Shown here one piece after another: positions 42,555-51,910 of a stretch of 64,000 nt of DNA (position 1 is the first letter of the stretch; every line of letters begins with the position of its first letter). The notes beneath the pieces are model-generated. The model was not told the origin of the DNA and made no database searches. It saw only the letters and a list, made by a program, of their open reading frames with translations. Position numbers and translations under genes: made by a program. The stretch comes from CAYPFY01 sp964410105 (GTDB taxonomy: Bacteria; Bacteroidota; Ignavibacteria; UBA10030; SZUA-254). The stretch is taken from contig CAYPFY010000009.1 in NCBI GenBank assembly GCA_964410105.1, positions 62,001-126,000 on the forward strand, given 5' to 3'.

Positions 42555-43447
42555 GTCCCAGGCCGCTCGTCTACGTCATCGTCCTGAATTTTAATGGGAA
42601 GCATGTTCTTGGCGAGACGCTCGACACGATCCGCGCCATGGATTATCCGGGCATCAAGGTGCTCGTGGCCGATAACGGCTCGACCGACGGTTCACAAAAA
42701 TTTGTCAGGGATATGTACCCCTGGGCAGAGCTGCTTGAGAACGGGGAGAACCTTGGAGTTGCCGGAGGCCGGAATGCCGCAATGTCGCACGCGCTTGCAC
42801 GGGGGGCTGAATGGATTTTTCATCTCGATAATGACATAAAAGCCGACCCGCGGCTTCTCACCGAACTGATGGCCGCCGCTTCTTCTGATCCGGCAATAGG
42901 AATACTGGGGCCGAAGATTCTTTACTACGCTCACCCCGACCTCCTCTGGTACGCCGGAGGAAATGTGAATTTCTGGACGGGCATGGTGACCCACCGCGGA
43001 ATCCGCCAGAGGGACCGGGGCCAGTTTGATCTTCTGGATAATACCGCCTACGTCGTCGGGTGCGCGTTTCTGATGAGCCGCCGGCTCATCGATGCTGTCG
43101 GGATGTTCGATCCTTTGTTCAATCCCTTCTACACGGAAGACAGCGATATGTGCATGAAAGCCGCCCGGGCCGGCTTCCGCATCGTCTACGTCCCGGCGGC
43201 AAGGCTCTGGCATCGGGTGTCCACCTCCAGCGGGGGGATCATCACTCCGGGCCGGATGAGCCGGAAAATCGACCATACGCTCCTTTTTTTCAAGCGATAT
43301 TCACGCTGGTATCACTGGCTCACGATTCCCTGGTGCATAGGGTTCCTCACGCTCATCTTCCTCGTCAAGGAACTGGCGAAAGGAAAACTTGGCACTATCC
43401 CGGCCCTCGCCCGAGGGTTCGGCAGGGCCATTCGCCGTCTCCTCTGA
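42551..43447 (+). CDS. GT2-family glycosyltransferase (rhamnosyltransferase-like)
   Basis: 298 residues. The domain starts PLVYVIVLNFNGKHVLGETL, with DNGSTDGSQKF, WIFHLDNDIKADP and YTEDSDMCMKAARAGF typical of rhamnosyltransferase-like GT2 proteins. One membrane helix near 258-278 (WLTIPWCIGFLTLIFLVKEL). It is coupled to wecB by a 4-base overlap and is the last gene before a 226 bp gap with a new promoter. Confidence 0.87.
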   Translation: MSPRPLVYVIVLNFNGKHVLGETLDTIRAMDYPGIKVLVADNGSTDGSQKFVRDMYPWAELLENGENLGVAGGRNAAMSHALARGAEWIFHLDNDIKADPRLLTELMAAASSDPAIGILGPKILYYAHPDLLWYAGGNVNFWTGMVTHRGIRQRDRGQFDLLDNTAYVVGCAFLMSRRLIDAVGMFDPLFNPFYTEDSDMCMKAARAGFRIVYVPAARLWHRVSTSSGGIITPGRMSRKIDHTLLFFKRYSRWYHWLTIPWCIGFLTLIFLVKELAKGKLGTIPALARGFGRAIRRLL

Positions 43448-43500
43448 ATCCACCCCGAGGCTTGGTCCGCCCTGAAACGGAGCGTGTGCGGGTGCTCCTT

Positions 43501-43529
43501 TTGCTTCTGAGGGCGGATGTTTTTATATT
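43501..43529 (+). promoter_or_regulatory. Internal promoter for the flippase segment of the locus
   Basis: TTGCTT at 43501-43506, a 17 bp spacer and TATATT at 43524-43529. The leader would be about 138 bases to ATG 43674, with no strong fold seen. The rest of the 43448-43673 gap shows nothing else notable. Confidence 0.6.
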
Positions 43530-43673
43530 TGCACTGCAGAAATAGAGAATCGGTCTGATCACAGAACAATTCATCTCTCCTCTCCCTCCAGATCCTTCTG
43601 TGGCAGGGCCATCCAGGTCTGCCATTTTTTCCGCTTCGAGAACCTGCCCGTGATTTTCTCCCGTGTGGCTGCC

Positions 43674-44963
43674 ATGATCGCCCGGATCCGGAGATCTCCG
43701 TCCCGGAATATGCTGGAGACATCGGCCTTGTCGGGTCTCTCGACCTTTGCCAAGATGGTGCTCGGGTTCATCAGTAACAAGGTTCTGTCAATCTACCTTG
43801 GCCCTGGCGGATTCGCCCTGATCGGCCAGTTTAACAATTTTTCCTCGATCGTCCTGGGCCTCGGGAACGGGGGCATCAGCGTGGGCGTGACAAAGTATGT
43901 CGCGGAGTTTTTTGACGATAGAGAGAAGAGGGACCGCATCATCCGGACTGGTTTCTACGTCATGATCATTTCCTCCCTCGTCATGGGCATCCTCGCCGCG
44001 GCGTTCCGGAATGAGATCGCCGACCGTCTCTTCCACGACACGGGTTATTCCCCCATATTCATCGGGTTTTCCGTCGCGATCGTTTTCAGCAGCTTCAATG
44101 TCATCTTCGCCGCGATCCTCAACGGCTTGAAGATGGTCCGGAAGCTCGTCTTCGTGAATATTTCCACCGCCTTTCTCACCGTCGCCATTCTTCTTCCGAT
44201 GGTGATGAGGTGGGGCCTTATCGGGGCGTTCGCCGCGAGCCTGATCGTTCTGCCCGTCGTATCGGTGCTGAGTCTCATCATCCTCCGGAAAATCCGACTG
44301 GATTCCGAGGCGTTGAAACCCCGGTTCGACAAAATGGCGTTTTCCCGGTTGATCCGGTTTTCCCTGATGACTCTCACGACCACGGTGGCCGCGCCCATAT
44401 CGATGATCCTGATCAGGAATTCCATCGTCTCGAATCTCTCGCTCGAATCCGCCGGGTACTGGCAGGGGATGGTGAAACTTTCTGATATATACCTCAGCGT
44501 GCTCACCTCCTCGCTCAGCATGTATTACCTCCCGCGGCTCTCCGAGATCAAGGGCCGTGACGAACTGAGGCAGGAGATTTTTCTCGGTTACAAGATCCTT
44601 CTGCCGCTCATGGTGTGCCTCGTCCTCGGCATCTATTTTCTAAAAGATGTGATCATCCACCTGCTCTTCACCCCCGAATTCTATCCGATGCGTGAGCTTT
44701 TCGCATTCCAGCTCACCGGCGATTTTTTGAAAATCGCCTGCTGGCTACTATCCTATATAATAGTCGCGAAGGCGATGACGAAGATTTTTGTGCTGACCGA
44801 GATACTTTTCAACGCCTCGTTCGTCGTCCTGGCGGTCGTGCTGATGAAGTATTTCCGGCTGGTCGGCGTCACGTACGCGCACGCGGCGAATTATTTTCTC
44901 TATCTTGTATTCCTCGTCGTCGTTTTCAGGAATACTCTCTTTCCGACCCCTTCGCGCACTTAG
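43674..44963 (+). CDS. Wzx-type polysaccharide flippase (O-antigen translocase)
   Basis: 429 residues from ATG 43674; GTG 43650 is an in-frame alternative adding 8. Twelve to fourteen membrane helices are apparent. The N-terminal TSALSGLSTFAKMVLGFISNKVLSIYLGPGGFALIGQF is the MATE/MVF-family Wzx opening in O-antigen translocases. It moves undecaprenyl-linked repeat units across the inner membrane. The promoter at 43501 probably drives it. A Wzy polymerase is not obvious in the window. Confidence 0.85.
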   Translation: MIARIRRSPSRNMLETSALSGLSTFAKMVLGFISNKVLSIYLGPGGFALIGQFNNFSSIVLGLGNGGISVGVTKYVAEFFDDREKRDRIIRTGFYVMIISSLVMGILAAAFRNEIADRLFHDTGYSPIFIGFSVAIVFSSFNVIFAAILNGLKMVRKLVFVNISTAFLTVAILLPMVMRWGLIGAFAASLIVLPVVSVLSLIILRKIRLDSEALKPRFDKMAFSRLIRFSLMTLTTTVAAPISMILIRNSIVSNLSLESAGYWQGMVKLSDIYLSVLTSSLSMYYLPRLSEIKGRDELRQEIFLGYKILLPLMVCLVLGIYFLKDVIIHLLFTPEFYPMRELFAFQLTGDFLKIACWLLSYIIVAKAMTKIFVLTEILFNASFVVLAVVLMKYFRLVGVTYAHAANYFLYLVFLVVVFRNTLFPTPSRT

Positions 44964-45028
44964 ACTGAGATGGTTCCAAGATTGACACCGAACGGCACAC
45001 AGCTCATCCAGGCTACGGGTTCACCGAC

Positions 45029-45820
45029 ATGAGGTCCATTTCCCCCCGGCGATTCTGGGAAAAATACCTTTCGCAGATAACTCTGTCGGAGAAAAAATAT
45101 TCATGCCCCGTCTGCCGGTCGAAGGTCACGGGATTTCTCCGGTTGGACGAGCAGTTCTTCCGCGAGCTTGACCGCAATCAGTTCATGCACCCCTTCTTTG
45201 CTTTTGAAACGTGCAATTTCTTAAATTATTCATGCCCGAAGTGCGGCGCCGCCGACAGAGAACGACTGTACGCGCTCTATTTTCAAAAACTGTTTTCAGG
45301 GATGGACAGGACCCGCCGGTACCGATTCGTCGATTTCGGTCCGGGGATCCCGTTGTCGAAATTTCTCAGGTCGCTAACATTCCTTGACTACCGGACCGCG
45401 GATCTCTTCATGGACGGGGTGGATGACCATGTCGATATCACAAACATGTCATCCTATCCCGACTCGAGTTTCGATCTTTTCCTCTGCTCCCACGTTCTGG
45501 AACACGTGAGCGACGACAGGAAAGCGATGCGCGAGCTCTTTCGAATCCTGAAGCCCGGCGGCCGGGGGATCGCCATGGTGCCGGTGCTTCTCACCCTCGA
45601 TGCCGTCTATGAAAACAGTGCCGTGAAGACGGAGGACGAACGCTGGAAACACTTTGGGCAGAACGACCATGTCCGCCTCTATTCGAAGAGCGGGTTCGTC
45701 GGGCGGCTGAAGGAGGCAGGGTTTGCCGTCGAGGAGCTCGGGGCGGAATCTTTCGGCCGGGATGTCTTCGAGCGGTCGGGGATTCACACCCGTTCCGTCC
45801 TCTACGTGGTCAAAAAATGA
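45029..45820 (+). CDS. SAM methyltransferase with N-terminal zinc-ribbon-like motif
   Basis: 263 residues. Near the N-terminus are two CxxC pairs (SCPVCRSK at about 23 and YSCPKCGAADR at about 68), spaced as in a zinc ribbon. The methyltransferase core has FVDFGPGIPLSKFLR and LFLCSHVLEHVSDDRKAM, then LKPGGRGIAMVPV. It probably methylates a sugar in the locus. The stop overlaps the aminotransferase ATG. Confidence 0.8.
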   Translation: MRSISPRRFWEKYLSQITLSEKKYSCPVCRSKVTGFLRLDEQFFRELDRNQFMHPFFAFETCNFLNYSCPKCGAADRERLYALYFQKLFSGMDRTRRYRFVDFGPGIPLSKFLRSLTFLDYRTADLFMDGVDDHVDITNMSSYPDSSFDLFLCSHVLEHVSDDRKAMRELFRILKPGGRGIAMVPVLLTLDAVYENSAVKTEDERWKHFGQNDHVRLYSKSGFVGRLKEAGFAVEELGAESFGRDVFERSGIHTRSVLYVVKK

Positions 45821-46896
45821 TCAATGTCACCAAGACATATCTGCCGCCGATCGACGACTATGTGGCGTATCTGCGCGGCATCTGGGAGCGGGGATGGATC
45901 ACGAACCTGGGTCCGCTTGCGACCGAGCTGGAGGAGAAGCTCAAAAAATATCTCGGCGTGAAGCACCTTTTCTTCGTGAATAACGGCACCATGGCCCTCC
46001 AGATCGCGGTGAAATCCCTCGAGCCGGGGGGCGAGATTGTCACCACCCCCTTCTCGTACGTCGCGACAACCTCAAGCATCGTCTGGGAAGGCTTCACACC
46101 GGTTTTCGTTGATATCGAGCCCGAGAGTTTAACGATCGATCCGGGGCTCATCGCCCCGAAGATTTCCAAAAACACGAGGGCCATCCTCGCCACCCATGTT
46201 TACGGGATTCCGTGCGATGTCGACGCAATTCAAAAGGTCGCGCGCGCACACAACCTGCGCGTGATCTATGATGCCGCCCACGCTTTCGGGGTGAATTTCA
46301 ATGGCGAATCGGTGCTCCGCCGGGGGGATATTTCGACGCTGAGTTTCCATGCGACGAAACTGTTCCACACGGGCGAGGGGGGAGCTATCGTGACCGGCGA
46401 CGACAGCCTGGCTCATAAGTTATCCTATATGCGGAATTTCGGGCACAACGGGCCCGCGGCTTTTTTTGGACTGGGCATCAATGGCAAAAGCTCCGAACTT
46501 CATGCGGCGATGGGCCTCTGTGTCCTCCCGAAAGTCCCGGAGCTCATCAGGAAGCGACGGGACATTTCTCTGCTCTATGACGAACTCCTAAAAGAAGCGG
46601 GCATCCGGCGTCCCTCCGTCCGGGGAGGGGCTACGAGCTACAATTATGCGTATTACCCTGTCATCTTCAAGAGCGAGCGGGATCTGCTCAAAGCCTGTTC
46701 CGCGCTGAACGGACAGAATGTTTTTCCCCGCAGGTATTTTTACCCCTCCTTGAATACGCTGGACTATGTGGCACGGCAAAAGACCCCGGTCGCCGAGGAT
46801 ATCGCCCCGCGGATTCTCTGCCTGCCGCTCTCCCACGAATTGTCAGAGGCGGACGTGCGCACGATTTCACGCGTCGTCTGCGAGTCGGGCTCGTGA
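45817..46896 (+). CDS. DegT/DnrJ/EryC1/StrS sugar aminotransferase (first)
   Basis: 359 residues. PLP-dependent transamination of a nucleotide keto-sugar. The PLP Lys lies near residue 183 in SFHATKLFHTGEGGAIV, with FVNNGTMALQIAV and YDAAHAFGVNFNG upstream. The N-terminus MINVTKTYLPPIDDYVAYLRG resembles VioA/WecE-like enzymes. A 4-base overlap couples it to the preceding methyltransferase. The amino sugar product is not determined. Confidence 0.88.
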   Translation: MINVTKTYLPPIDDYVAYLRGIWERGWITNLGPLATELEEKLKKYLGVKHLFFVNNGTMALQIAVKSLEPGGEIVTTPFSYVATTSSIVWEGFTPVFVDIEPESLTIDPGLIAPKISKNTRAILATHVYGIPCDVDAIQKVARAHNLRVIYDAAHAFGVNFNGESVLRRGDISTLSFHATKLFHTGEGGAIVTGDDSLAHKLSYMRNFGHNGPAAFFGLGINGKSSELHAAMGLCVLPKVPELIRKRRDISLLYDELLKEAGIRRPSVRGGATSYNYAYYPVIFKSERDLLKACSALNGQNVFPRRYFYPSLNTLDYVARQKTPVAEDIAPRILCLPLSHELSEADVRTISRVVCESGS

Positions 46897-46976
46897 CGGC
46901 GGACGATGACACTTCGCGCCTCTCATAACCGCGTCAACGGGCGGACAATTCCAGCCGCGTCCGGGTTTTTCCCCTA

Positions 46977-47915
46977 ATGCCCAAGGTGAGCGTCTGCCTG
47001 GTGACCTATAACCAGGAGAAATACATTGCGCAGGCCGTCGGGAGCGTGATGATGCAGGAGGCTGATTTCGACTACGAGCTCGTCGTGGGGGAAGATTGTT
47101 CAACCGATCGCACCCGGGAGATATGCCGGAACCTCGCGCAAAAATTTGCCGGGAAAATGCGGCTTCTTGAGAACTCCTCAAACCTCGGCCCGGGGCGGAA
47201 TTTCATCAATACGCTGGGGAACTGCACCGGTGAGTATGTCGCCCTCCTGGAAGGAGATGACTTCTGGACGGACCCCCGCAAGCTCATGAAGCAAACGGAG
47301 TTCCTCGATCATCACCCTGACTATTCGATCTGCTTTCACAATGTGACGTCGGTTGATGACGACGGCATCCAGAAGCCCCGGGCGGAGAAGTTTTATTTCA
47401 AGCCCGATTCGTCGATCGAAGATCTCATGCGGGGGAATTTCATCCCCACTCCTTCGTGCGTGTTCCGGCGCAGGCACGACTTCGCCCTCCCCGACTGGTA
47501 CCTCTCGCTCTCAGTCGGCGATTGGCCGCTGCATGTCCTCAACGCAGAACACGGAAAGATCCGATACCTGGACGAGACGATGGCCGCCTACCGCCTCCAT
47601 CCATCCAGCATCTGGACGGGCCGGGATCCGGTCTACAGGTTGCGGCAATTCACCGAGGCAGCTCAGCGTCTCGACGAGCATTTTGACCGGAAGTATCATA
47701 AAATTCTCGGGCCGCGGATCGCCGGGTGGCTCAGGGAAATTGCAGACGGTGAGATGAGGGCCGGAGATCGGGATGCCGCCGCATCGCATGCGAAGGAGGC
47801 TGCCCGCGTGGTATCGACTCTCGGACTCGCAGGCCGCGTCAATTTCCTTGTTCGTTACCGCTATCCGCACCTCTATGAGCAACTCGTCAGCCTGAAGGTG
47901 AGGCTTCTCCATTGA
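46977..47915 (+). CDS. GT2-family glycosyltransferase
   Basis: 312 residues. The domain starts KVSVCLVTYNQEKYIAQAV, with VVGEDCSTDRTREI and LLEGDDFWTDPRKL; a conserved W in DWPLHVLNA follows. The N-terminal half matches GT2 enzymes that modify glycans of the surface locus. ATG 46977 has only a weak ribosome-binding site after an 80 bp gap. Confidence 0.85.
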   Translation: MPKVSVCLVTYNQEKYIAQAVGSVMMQEADFDYELVVGEDCSTDRTREICRNLAQKFAGKMRLLENSSNLGPGRNFINTLGNCTGEYVALLEGDDFWTDPRKLMKQTEFLDHHPDYSICFHNVTSVDDDGIQKPRAEKFYFKPDSSIEDLMRGNFIPTPSCVFRRRHDFALPDWYLSLSVGDWPLHVLNAEHGKIRYLDETMAAYRLHPSSIWTGRDPVYRLRQFTEAAQRLDEHFDRKYHKILGPRIAGWLREIADGEMRAGDRDAAASHAKEAARVVSTLGLAGRVNFLVRYRYPHLYEQLVSLKVRLLH

Positions 47916-47991
47916 GGGACTTGTCCCACGGCCGTCGCGGGAGGAGGCTCCGGGCGCCGCTTCATCCGCGACCGGGCAAGCCGGGAGGCCA

Positions 47992-48912
47992 ATGCTGTCG
48001 ATAATAATCGTGCATTATGATGGCCTGGATGATACGGTGAAATGTATCGCCTCGCTCCGGGCGGGTACGTATCAGGATTTCCGCATCATCGTGGTCGACA
48101 ATTGTTCAAAGGATAAAGCGGCCCCGGTCCTCCGATCCGCATATCCGGACATCAGCGTCGTGGAAATGCCGGAAAACCTGGGATTTTCCGGAGGAAACAA
48201 CGCTGGGATCCGCCGAGCTCTCCAGGAGTCGCCGGATCTCGTGCTCCTTCTGAACAACGATACCGTCGTCAGGCCCGACAGTATTCAGATTCTCGTCGAT
48301 TCGATGAACGCGCATCCCGAGGCTGGTATCATGGGCGGGAAGATATACTACATGGACCGTCCACAGATGCTCTGGTTCGCGGGCGCCCGCTTTAACCGCC
48401 ATTCCGGTTCGGGATATCACCTCGGCCTCAATGAGATCGATTCGGGAAAATACGACACCTTCCGTGAGAGCGACTTCATCACGGGATGCCTCTTCCTTGT
48501 CCGCAGAGAAGTGCTCGCGAGGGTGGGCTTGCTTGACGATACATTTTTTGCATATTATGAGGATGCCGATTATTGCCTGCGCGCCCGATTGGCCGGGTAC
48601 AAAGTATACTATGAGCCGCGATGCGTCATTTTCCACAAGGCCCACTCGACGACTGTCCACGACAGCCCTTTTTACATATATTTCACGCTCCGGAATAAGA
48701 TCTTTTTTCTGAAAAAACATGAGCGCTGGTACACAGTGCTGCCCTTTCTGCCTGCGCTTGCCTATTTCTACTGCCGTCAGTTCGTCCGGCTTTTCGTCAA
48801 GTGGCGGAACATTCCTTCCTCGAAGGCGGCGTGGTATGCACTGGTCGATGGGCTGAAGGGTTATTCGGGATCGAACGGCAGGGGCCGGCTGGATTCTCTC
48901 ATGGCTAAGTGA
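47992..48912 (+). CDS. GT2-family glycosyltransferase (rhamnosyltransferase-like)
   Basis: 306 residues. Starts LSIIIVHYDGLDDTVKCI, with VDNCSKDKAAPVL, LVLLLNNDTVVRPDSI, GCLFLVRREVLARVGLLDD and YYEDADYCLRARLAGYKV. The pattern is close to the gene at 42551. The stop region overlaps a GTGA that opens the longer aminotransferase frame, but the likelier start of that gene is 56 bases later. Confidence 0.87.
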   Translation: MLSIIIVHYDGLDDTVKCIASLRAGTYQDFRIIVVDNCSKDKAAPVLRSAYPDISVVEMPENLGFSGGNNAGIRRALQESPDLVLLLNNDTVVRPDSIQILVDSMNAHPEAGIMGGKIYYMDRPQMLWFAGARFNRHSGSGYHLGLNEIDSGKYDTFRESDFITGCLFLVRREVLARVGLLDDTFFAYYEDADYCLRARLAGYKVYYEPRCVIFHKAHSTTVHDSPFYIYFTLRNKIFFLKKHERWYTVLPFLPALAYFYCRQFVRLFVKWRNIPSSKAAWYALVDGLKGYSGSNGRGRLDSLMAK

Positions 48913-48968
48913 CTGATGGTGAGGGTCGGGTCTGTAGGCGCTGGGCGGTAAATTTTCTTGAGGACAAA

Positions 48969-50066
48969 GTGATTCCTGTCTCAAAACCGGTTATTTCGGC
49001 CGACGAACGTAAACGCGTCGATGACGTGCTGCGGTCCGGGATGATCGCGTCCGGTCCGGTCGTCGCCGAGTTCGAGCAGAAATTTACTGCAGCCCATGAG
49101 TGCCGCTTCGGCGTCGCCACGAGCAACGGCACAACCGCACTGCACGCTGCCCTGCTTGCCTGTGGGATCGCCCCTGGAGACAAAGTTCTCACAACTCCGT
49201 TCACATTCATCGCATCGACGAATTCGATTGCGTTTTGCGGGGCCCTGCCGGTCTTCGCCGACATTGAACGGGAAACCTTCAATCTCGACCCCGCCGCCGC
49301 GCGGACGGCCCTCATCTCCACCCCGGGAATAAAAGCAATTCTCCTCGTGCATCTCTACGGATTGCCCTGCGACATGGATGCGTTCATCGAGCTCAAAAGG
49401 GAGTTCGGAGTCGTCATCATCGAGGATTGCGCCCAGGCTCACGGTGCGGCGTACAAGTCGAGAAAAGTCGGGGGGATCGGGGATGTTGGAATATTCAGTT
49501 TCTATGCGACGAAGAACATCACGACGGGGGAAGGCGGAATGGTCGTCACTAACTCCGAGGCGATCGCGGCCAGAACACGCAAACTCGTCAACCACGGCCG
49601 GCAGGGACGCTATGAGCATGATCAGCTTGGCTACAATTTCCGAATGACCGATATCGCTGCCGCCATCGGCCTCGGCCAGCTCGAGAAGCTGCCAGCCAAT
49701 AACGCGCGGCGGCAGGCGATCGCGGCGGAGTATGACGAGGCATTAGCGTCACATCCCGGGCTGAAACTTCCCTCGGCTCCCGCCGACCGCACACACGTGT
49801 ATCACCAGTACACTCTCCGGTCACAGGACCGCGACAGGTTGAAAAGCCATCTGGACGATCGCGGTGTGGGAAGTTTTGTCGTCTACCCGGTCCCGAGCTG
49901 CGGGCAGCCCCTCTACCGCGGGAAGTGCGGCTGTCCTCCGGACGAGCCGCCGAAATGCCGGGAGGCGACAATGGCATCGAAGGAAGTGCTCTCCATCCCC
50001 GTTCATCCCCACCTCACGCGCGAGGAAGTACGCACGGTCATCGGCGCCATCGGCTCATTCCGTTGA
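48969..50066 (+). CDS. DegT/DnrJ/EryC1/StrS sugar aminotransferase (second)
   Basis: 365 residues from GTG 48969, where VIPVSKPVISADE gives the typical N-terminus and GAGG sits five bases upstream; GTG 48909 is an alternative that overlaps the previous stop. The PLP Lys is near 183 in FYATKNITTGEGGMVV, after ATSNGTTALHAALLA and EDCAQAHGAAYK. It aligns with DegT-family enzymes for amino-sugars but is distinct from the protein at 45817. Ends the block before the promoter at 50111. Confidence 0.87.
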   Translation: MIPVSKPVISADERKRVDDVLRSGMIASGPVVAEFEQKFTAAHECRFGVATSNGTTALHAALLACGIAPGDKVLTTPFTFIASTNSIAFCGALPVFADIERETFNLDPAAARTALISTPGIKAILLVHLYGLPCDMDAFIELKREFGVVIIEDCAQAHGAAYKSRKVGGIGDVGIFSFYATKNITTGEGGMVVTNSEAIAARTRKLVNHGRQGRYEHDQLGYNFRMTDIAAAIGLGQLEKLPANNARRQAIAAEYDEALASHPGLKLPSAPADRTHVYHQYTLRSQDRDRLKSHLDDRGVGSFVVYPVPSCGQPLYRGKCGCPPDEPPKCREATMASKEVLSIPVHPHLTREEVRTVIGAIGSFR

Positions 50067-50110
50067 AACGTTCTTCGCGGGTTTTGACCTTCGCCCGATT
50101 GCCTGAAACC

Positions 50111-50139
50111 TTGGTTAAATCAAAATGTATCTCTATATT
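50111..50139 (+). promoter_or_regulatory. Internal promoter upstream of the WbqC gene
   Basis: TTGGTT at 50111-50116, a 17 bp spacer and TATATT at 50134-50139. The start near 50146 leaves about 36 bases to ATG 50182. Confidence 0.6.
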
Positions 50140-50181
50140 CTACCGTTTTACGGGAAATTCTCTGCGGGATGAACATTCGTT

Positions 50182-50886
50182 ATGAAAATCGCACTCATGC
50201 AGCCTTATTTTTTTCCGTATATCGGTTACTTCCAGCTCATGAATGCGGTCGATGAATTCGTCATCTATGACAATATCAAGTTTTCCAAGAAGGGGTGGAT
50301 CAATCGAAACAGGATTCTGGTCAATAATGCCGATTCCTATATCACGCTCCCCCTCAAGAAGGATTCCGATTTCCTGGATGTGAGGGATAGATGTCTTTCC
50401 GATACCTGGCCGCTGGAAAGAAGGAAAATGTCGAACAGGATCATTGAATCCTACAGGAAGGCCCCCCAGTTTGACAGGGCCTATCCGGTTGTGGAACAAG
50501 CTCTCTCCTCGGACGATCGCAATTTGTTCACCTTCATCCTGAATTCGCTCACGCTGGTCAGGGATTTTCTGGGTATACCGACCTCCTTCGTCATATCCTC
50601 GACGGTGGCAATCGACCACAGTCTGAAGGCCGAAAAAAGGGTGATCGAACTCTGCAGGGCCAGAAAGGCGGCCGTTTATCTGAATCCCATCGGCGGAACT
50701 GAGCTCTATCAGAAGGATGAGTTCAGGAGCCAGGGCATCGACCTGTTTTTCCTCAAGTCGAAGGATTTCAGATACACCCAGTTTAATGCTGAGTTTGTCC
50801 CGTGGTTATCCATCATCGATGTGATGATGTTCAATCCCATCGATACGATCAGGGATTTCCTCACCTCGTACTTCGACCTCGTGTGA
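50182..50886 (+). CDS. WbqC-family protein
   Basis: 234 residues. The N-terminus MKIALMQPYFFPYIGYFQL and DEFVIYDNIKFSKKGWINRN are WbqC family hallmarks. The family occurs in O-antigen and amino-sugar loci and is thought to act in N-acyl sugar formation, but activity is not firmly established. The bases look more AT-rich than in neighbouring transferase genes. A dedicated promoter precedes it. Confidence 0.87.
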   Translation: MKIALMQPYFFPYIGYFQLMNAVDEFVIYDNIKFSKKGWINRNRILVNNADSYITLPLKKDSDFLDVRDRCLSDTWPLERRKMSNRIIESYRKAPQFDRAYPVVEQALSSDDRNLFTFILNSLTLVRDFLGIPTSFVISSTVAIDHSLKAEKRVIELCRARKAAVYLNPIGGTELYQKDEFRSQGIDLFFLKSKDFRYTQFNAEFVPWLSIIDVMMFNPIDTIRDFLTSYFDLV

Positions 50887-50938
50887 GCCGATGATGCAAT
50901 TATATGGAAGCGCAGTGTGGTTTCTCGCGCATCGGTAA

Positions 50939-51895
50939 ATGTTTAGATGGAAAAAACTTGGAAGGGTTTTTAATCCCTCCGACGTTCACGACAGGCCCTG
51001 GCTGAAGGAGTTCGCACAGGCCCCGAGCGTCCTCGTTTTCGACCGGTTCGTGAGGGTCTATTTTTCCTGCCGGCCGCCGCGCGACACAGCGGGGCAGTAC
51101 GTAAGCTATTCCGCCTTCATCGATCTGAATCGCTCCGATCTCTTTGATATCGTGCGAATCAGCAAGGCCCCGATACTGGAGCTCGGAGGACGCGGGACGT
51201 TCGATGAATTCGGCACATATCCAACATCGGTGATCCGTGACGGGCATGAGGTCCGTGCCTATTATGGAGGATGGACGCGGTGCGCATCGGTTCCCTTCAA
51301 CGTGTCGATCGGGTTTGCCCGGAGCCTGGACGGGGGCGAAAACTTTCATAAAATTGGACCCGGACCCGTGCTCTCACACAGCGTCGACGAGCCGTTTATT
51401 CTGAGCGGGCCGAAGATCCGTAAATTCGACGGACGGTGGTATCTCTGGTACATCGCCGGGAAGAAATGGCTAGATAACGGGGGCAGACCGGAGCCGGTCT
51501 ATAAGATCCGCATGGCCACCTCGAGCGACGGGGTTGCGTGGACAAAGCTCAACCGCGACCTCATTCAGGATAAACTGGAAAAAGATGAATGCCAGGCGAG
51601 CCCGGATGTATTTTACCGCGACGGCAGGTACCATATGTTCTTTTGTTACCGCTACAGCCTGGGCTACCGGGGGAAAGAGAAGGGCTACCGCATCGGTTAC
51701 GCGTCGTCGAGCGATCTGGTGTCGTGGACGAGGGACGACGGCGCGGCGGGCATCGATGTCTCCGCCGAGGGGTGGGATTCCGAGATGGTCAGTTACCCTC
51801 ATGTGTTCGAGCTTGACGGTAGAGTGTATCTCCTCTATCTCGGGAATGAGGTCGGACGGTTCGGCTTCGGAGCGGCAGAGCTTCAGGGGAACTGA
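50939..51895 (+). CDS. Beta-propeller glycosidase-like protein (tandem copy 1)
   Basis: 318 residues with five-bladed propeller features as in GH32/43/130-like proteins: repeated strands with DPF/D-like loops, LVFDRFVRVYFSCRPP, SIGFARSLDGGENFHKIG and WYLWYIAGKKW, then KDECQASPDVFYRDGRYHMFFCYR. No signal peptide, so it is cytoplasmic. It is paralogous to the protein at 51911. A role in trimming or transfer on nucleotide- or lipid-linked sugars is inference. Confidence 0.75.
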   Translation: MFRWKKLGRVFNPSDVHDRPWLKEFAQAPSVLVFDRFVRVYFSCRPPRDTAGQYVSYSAFIDLNRSDLFDIVRISKAPILELGGRGTFDEFGTYPTSVIRDGHEVRAYYGGWTRCASVPFNVSIGFARSLDGGENFHKIGPGPVLSHSVDEPFILSGPKIRKFDGRWYLWYIAGKKWLDNGGRPEPVYKIRMATSSDGVAWTKLNRDLIQDKLEKDECQASPDVFYRDGRYHMFFCYRYSLGYRGKEKGYRIGYASSSDLVSWTRDDGAAGIDVSAEGWDSEMVSYPHVFELDGRVYLLYLGNEVGRFGFGAAELQGN

Positions 51896-51910
51896 GAGGG
51901 GAGAGGAACC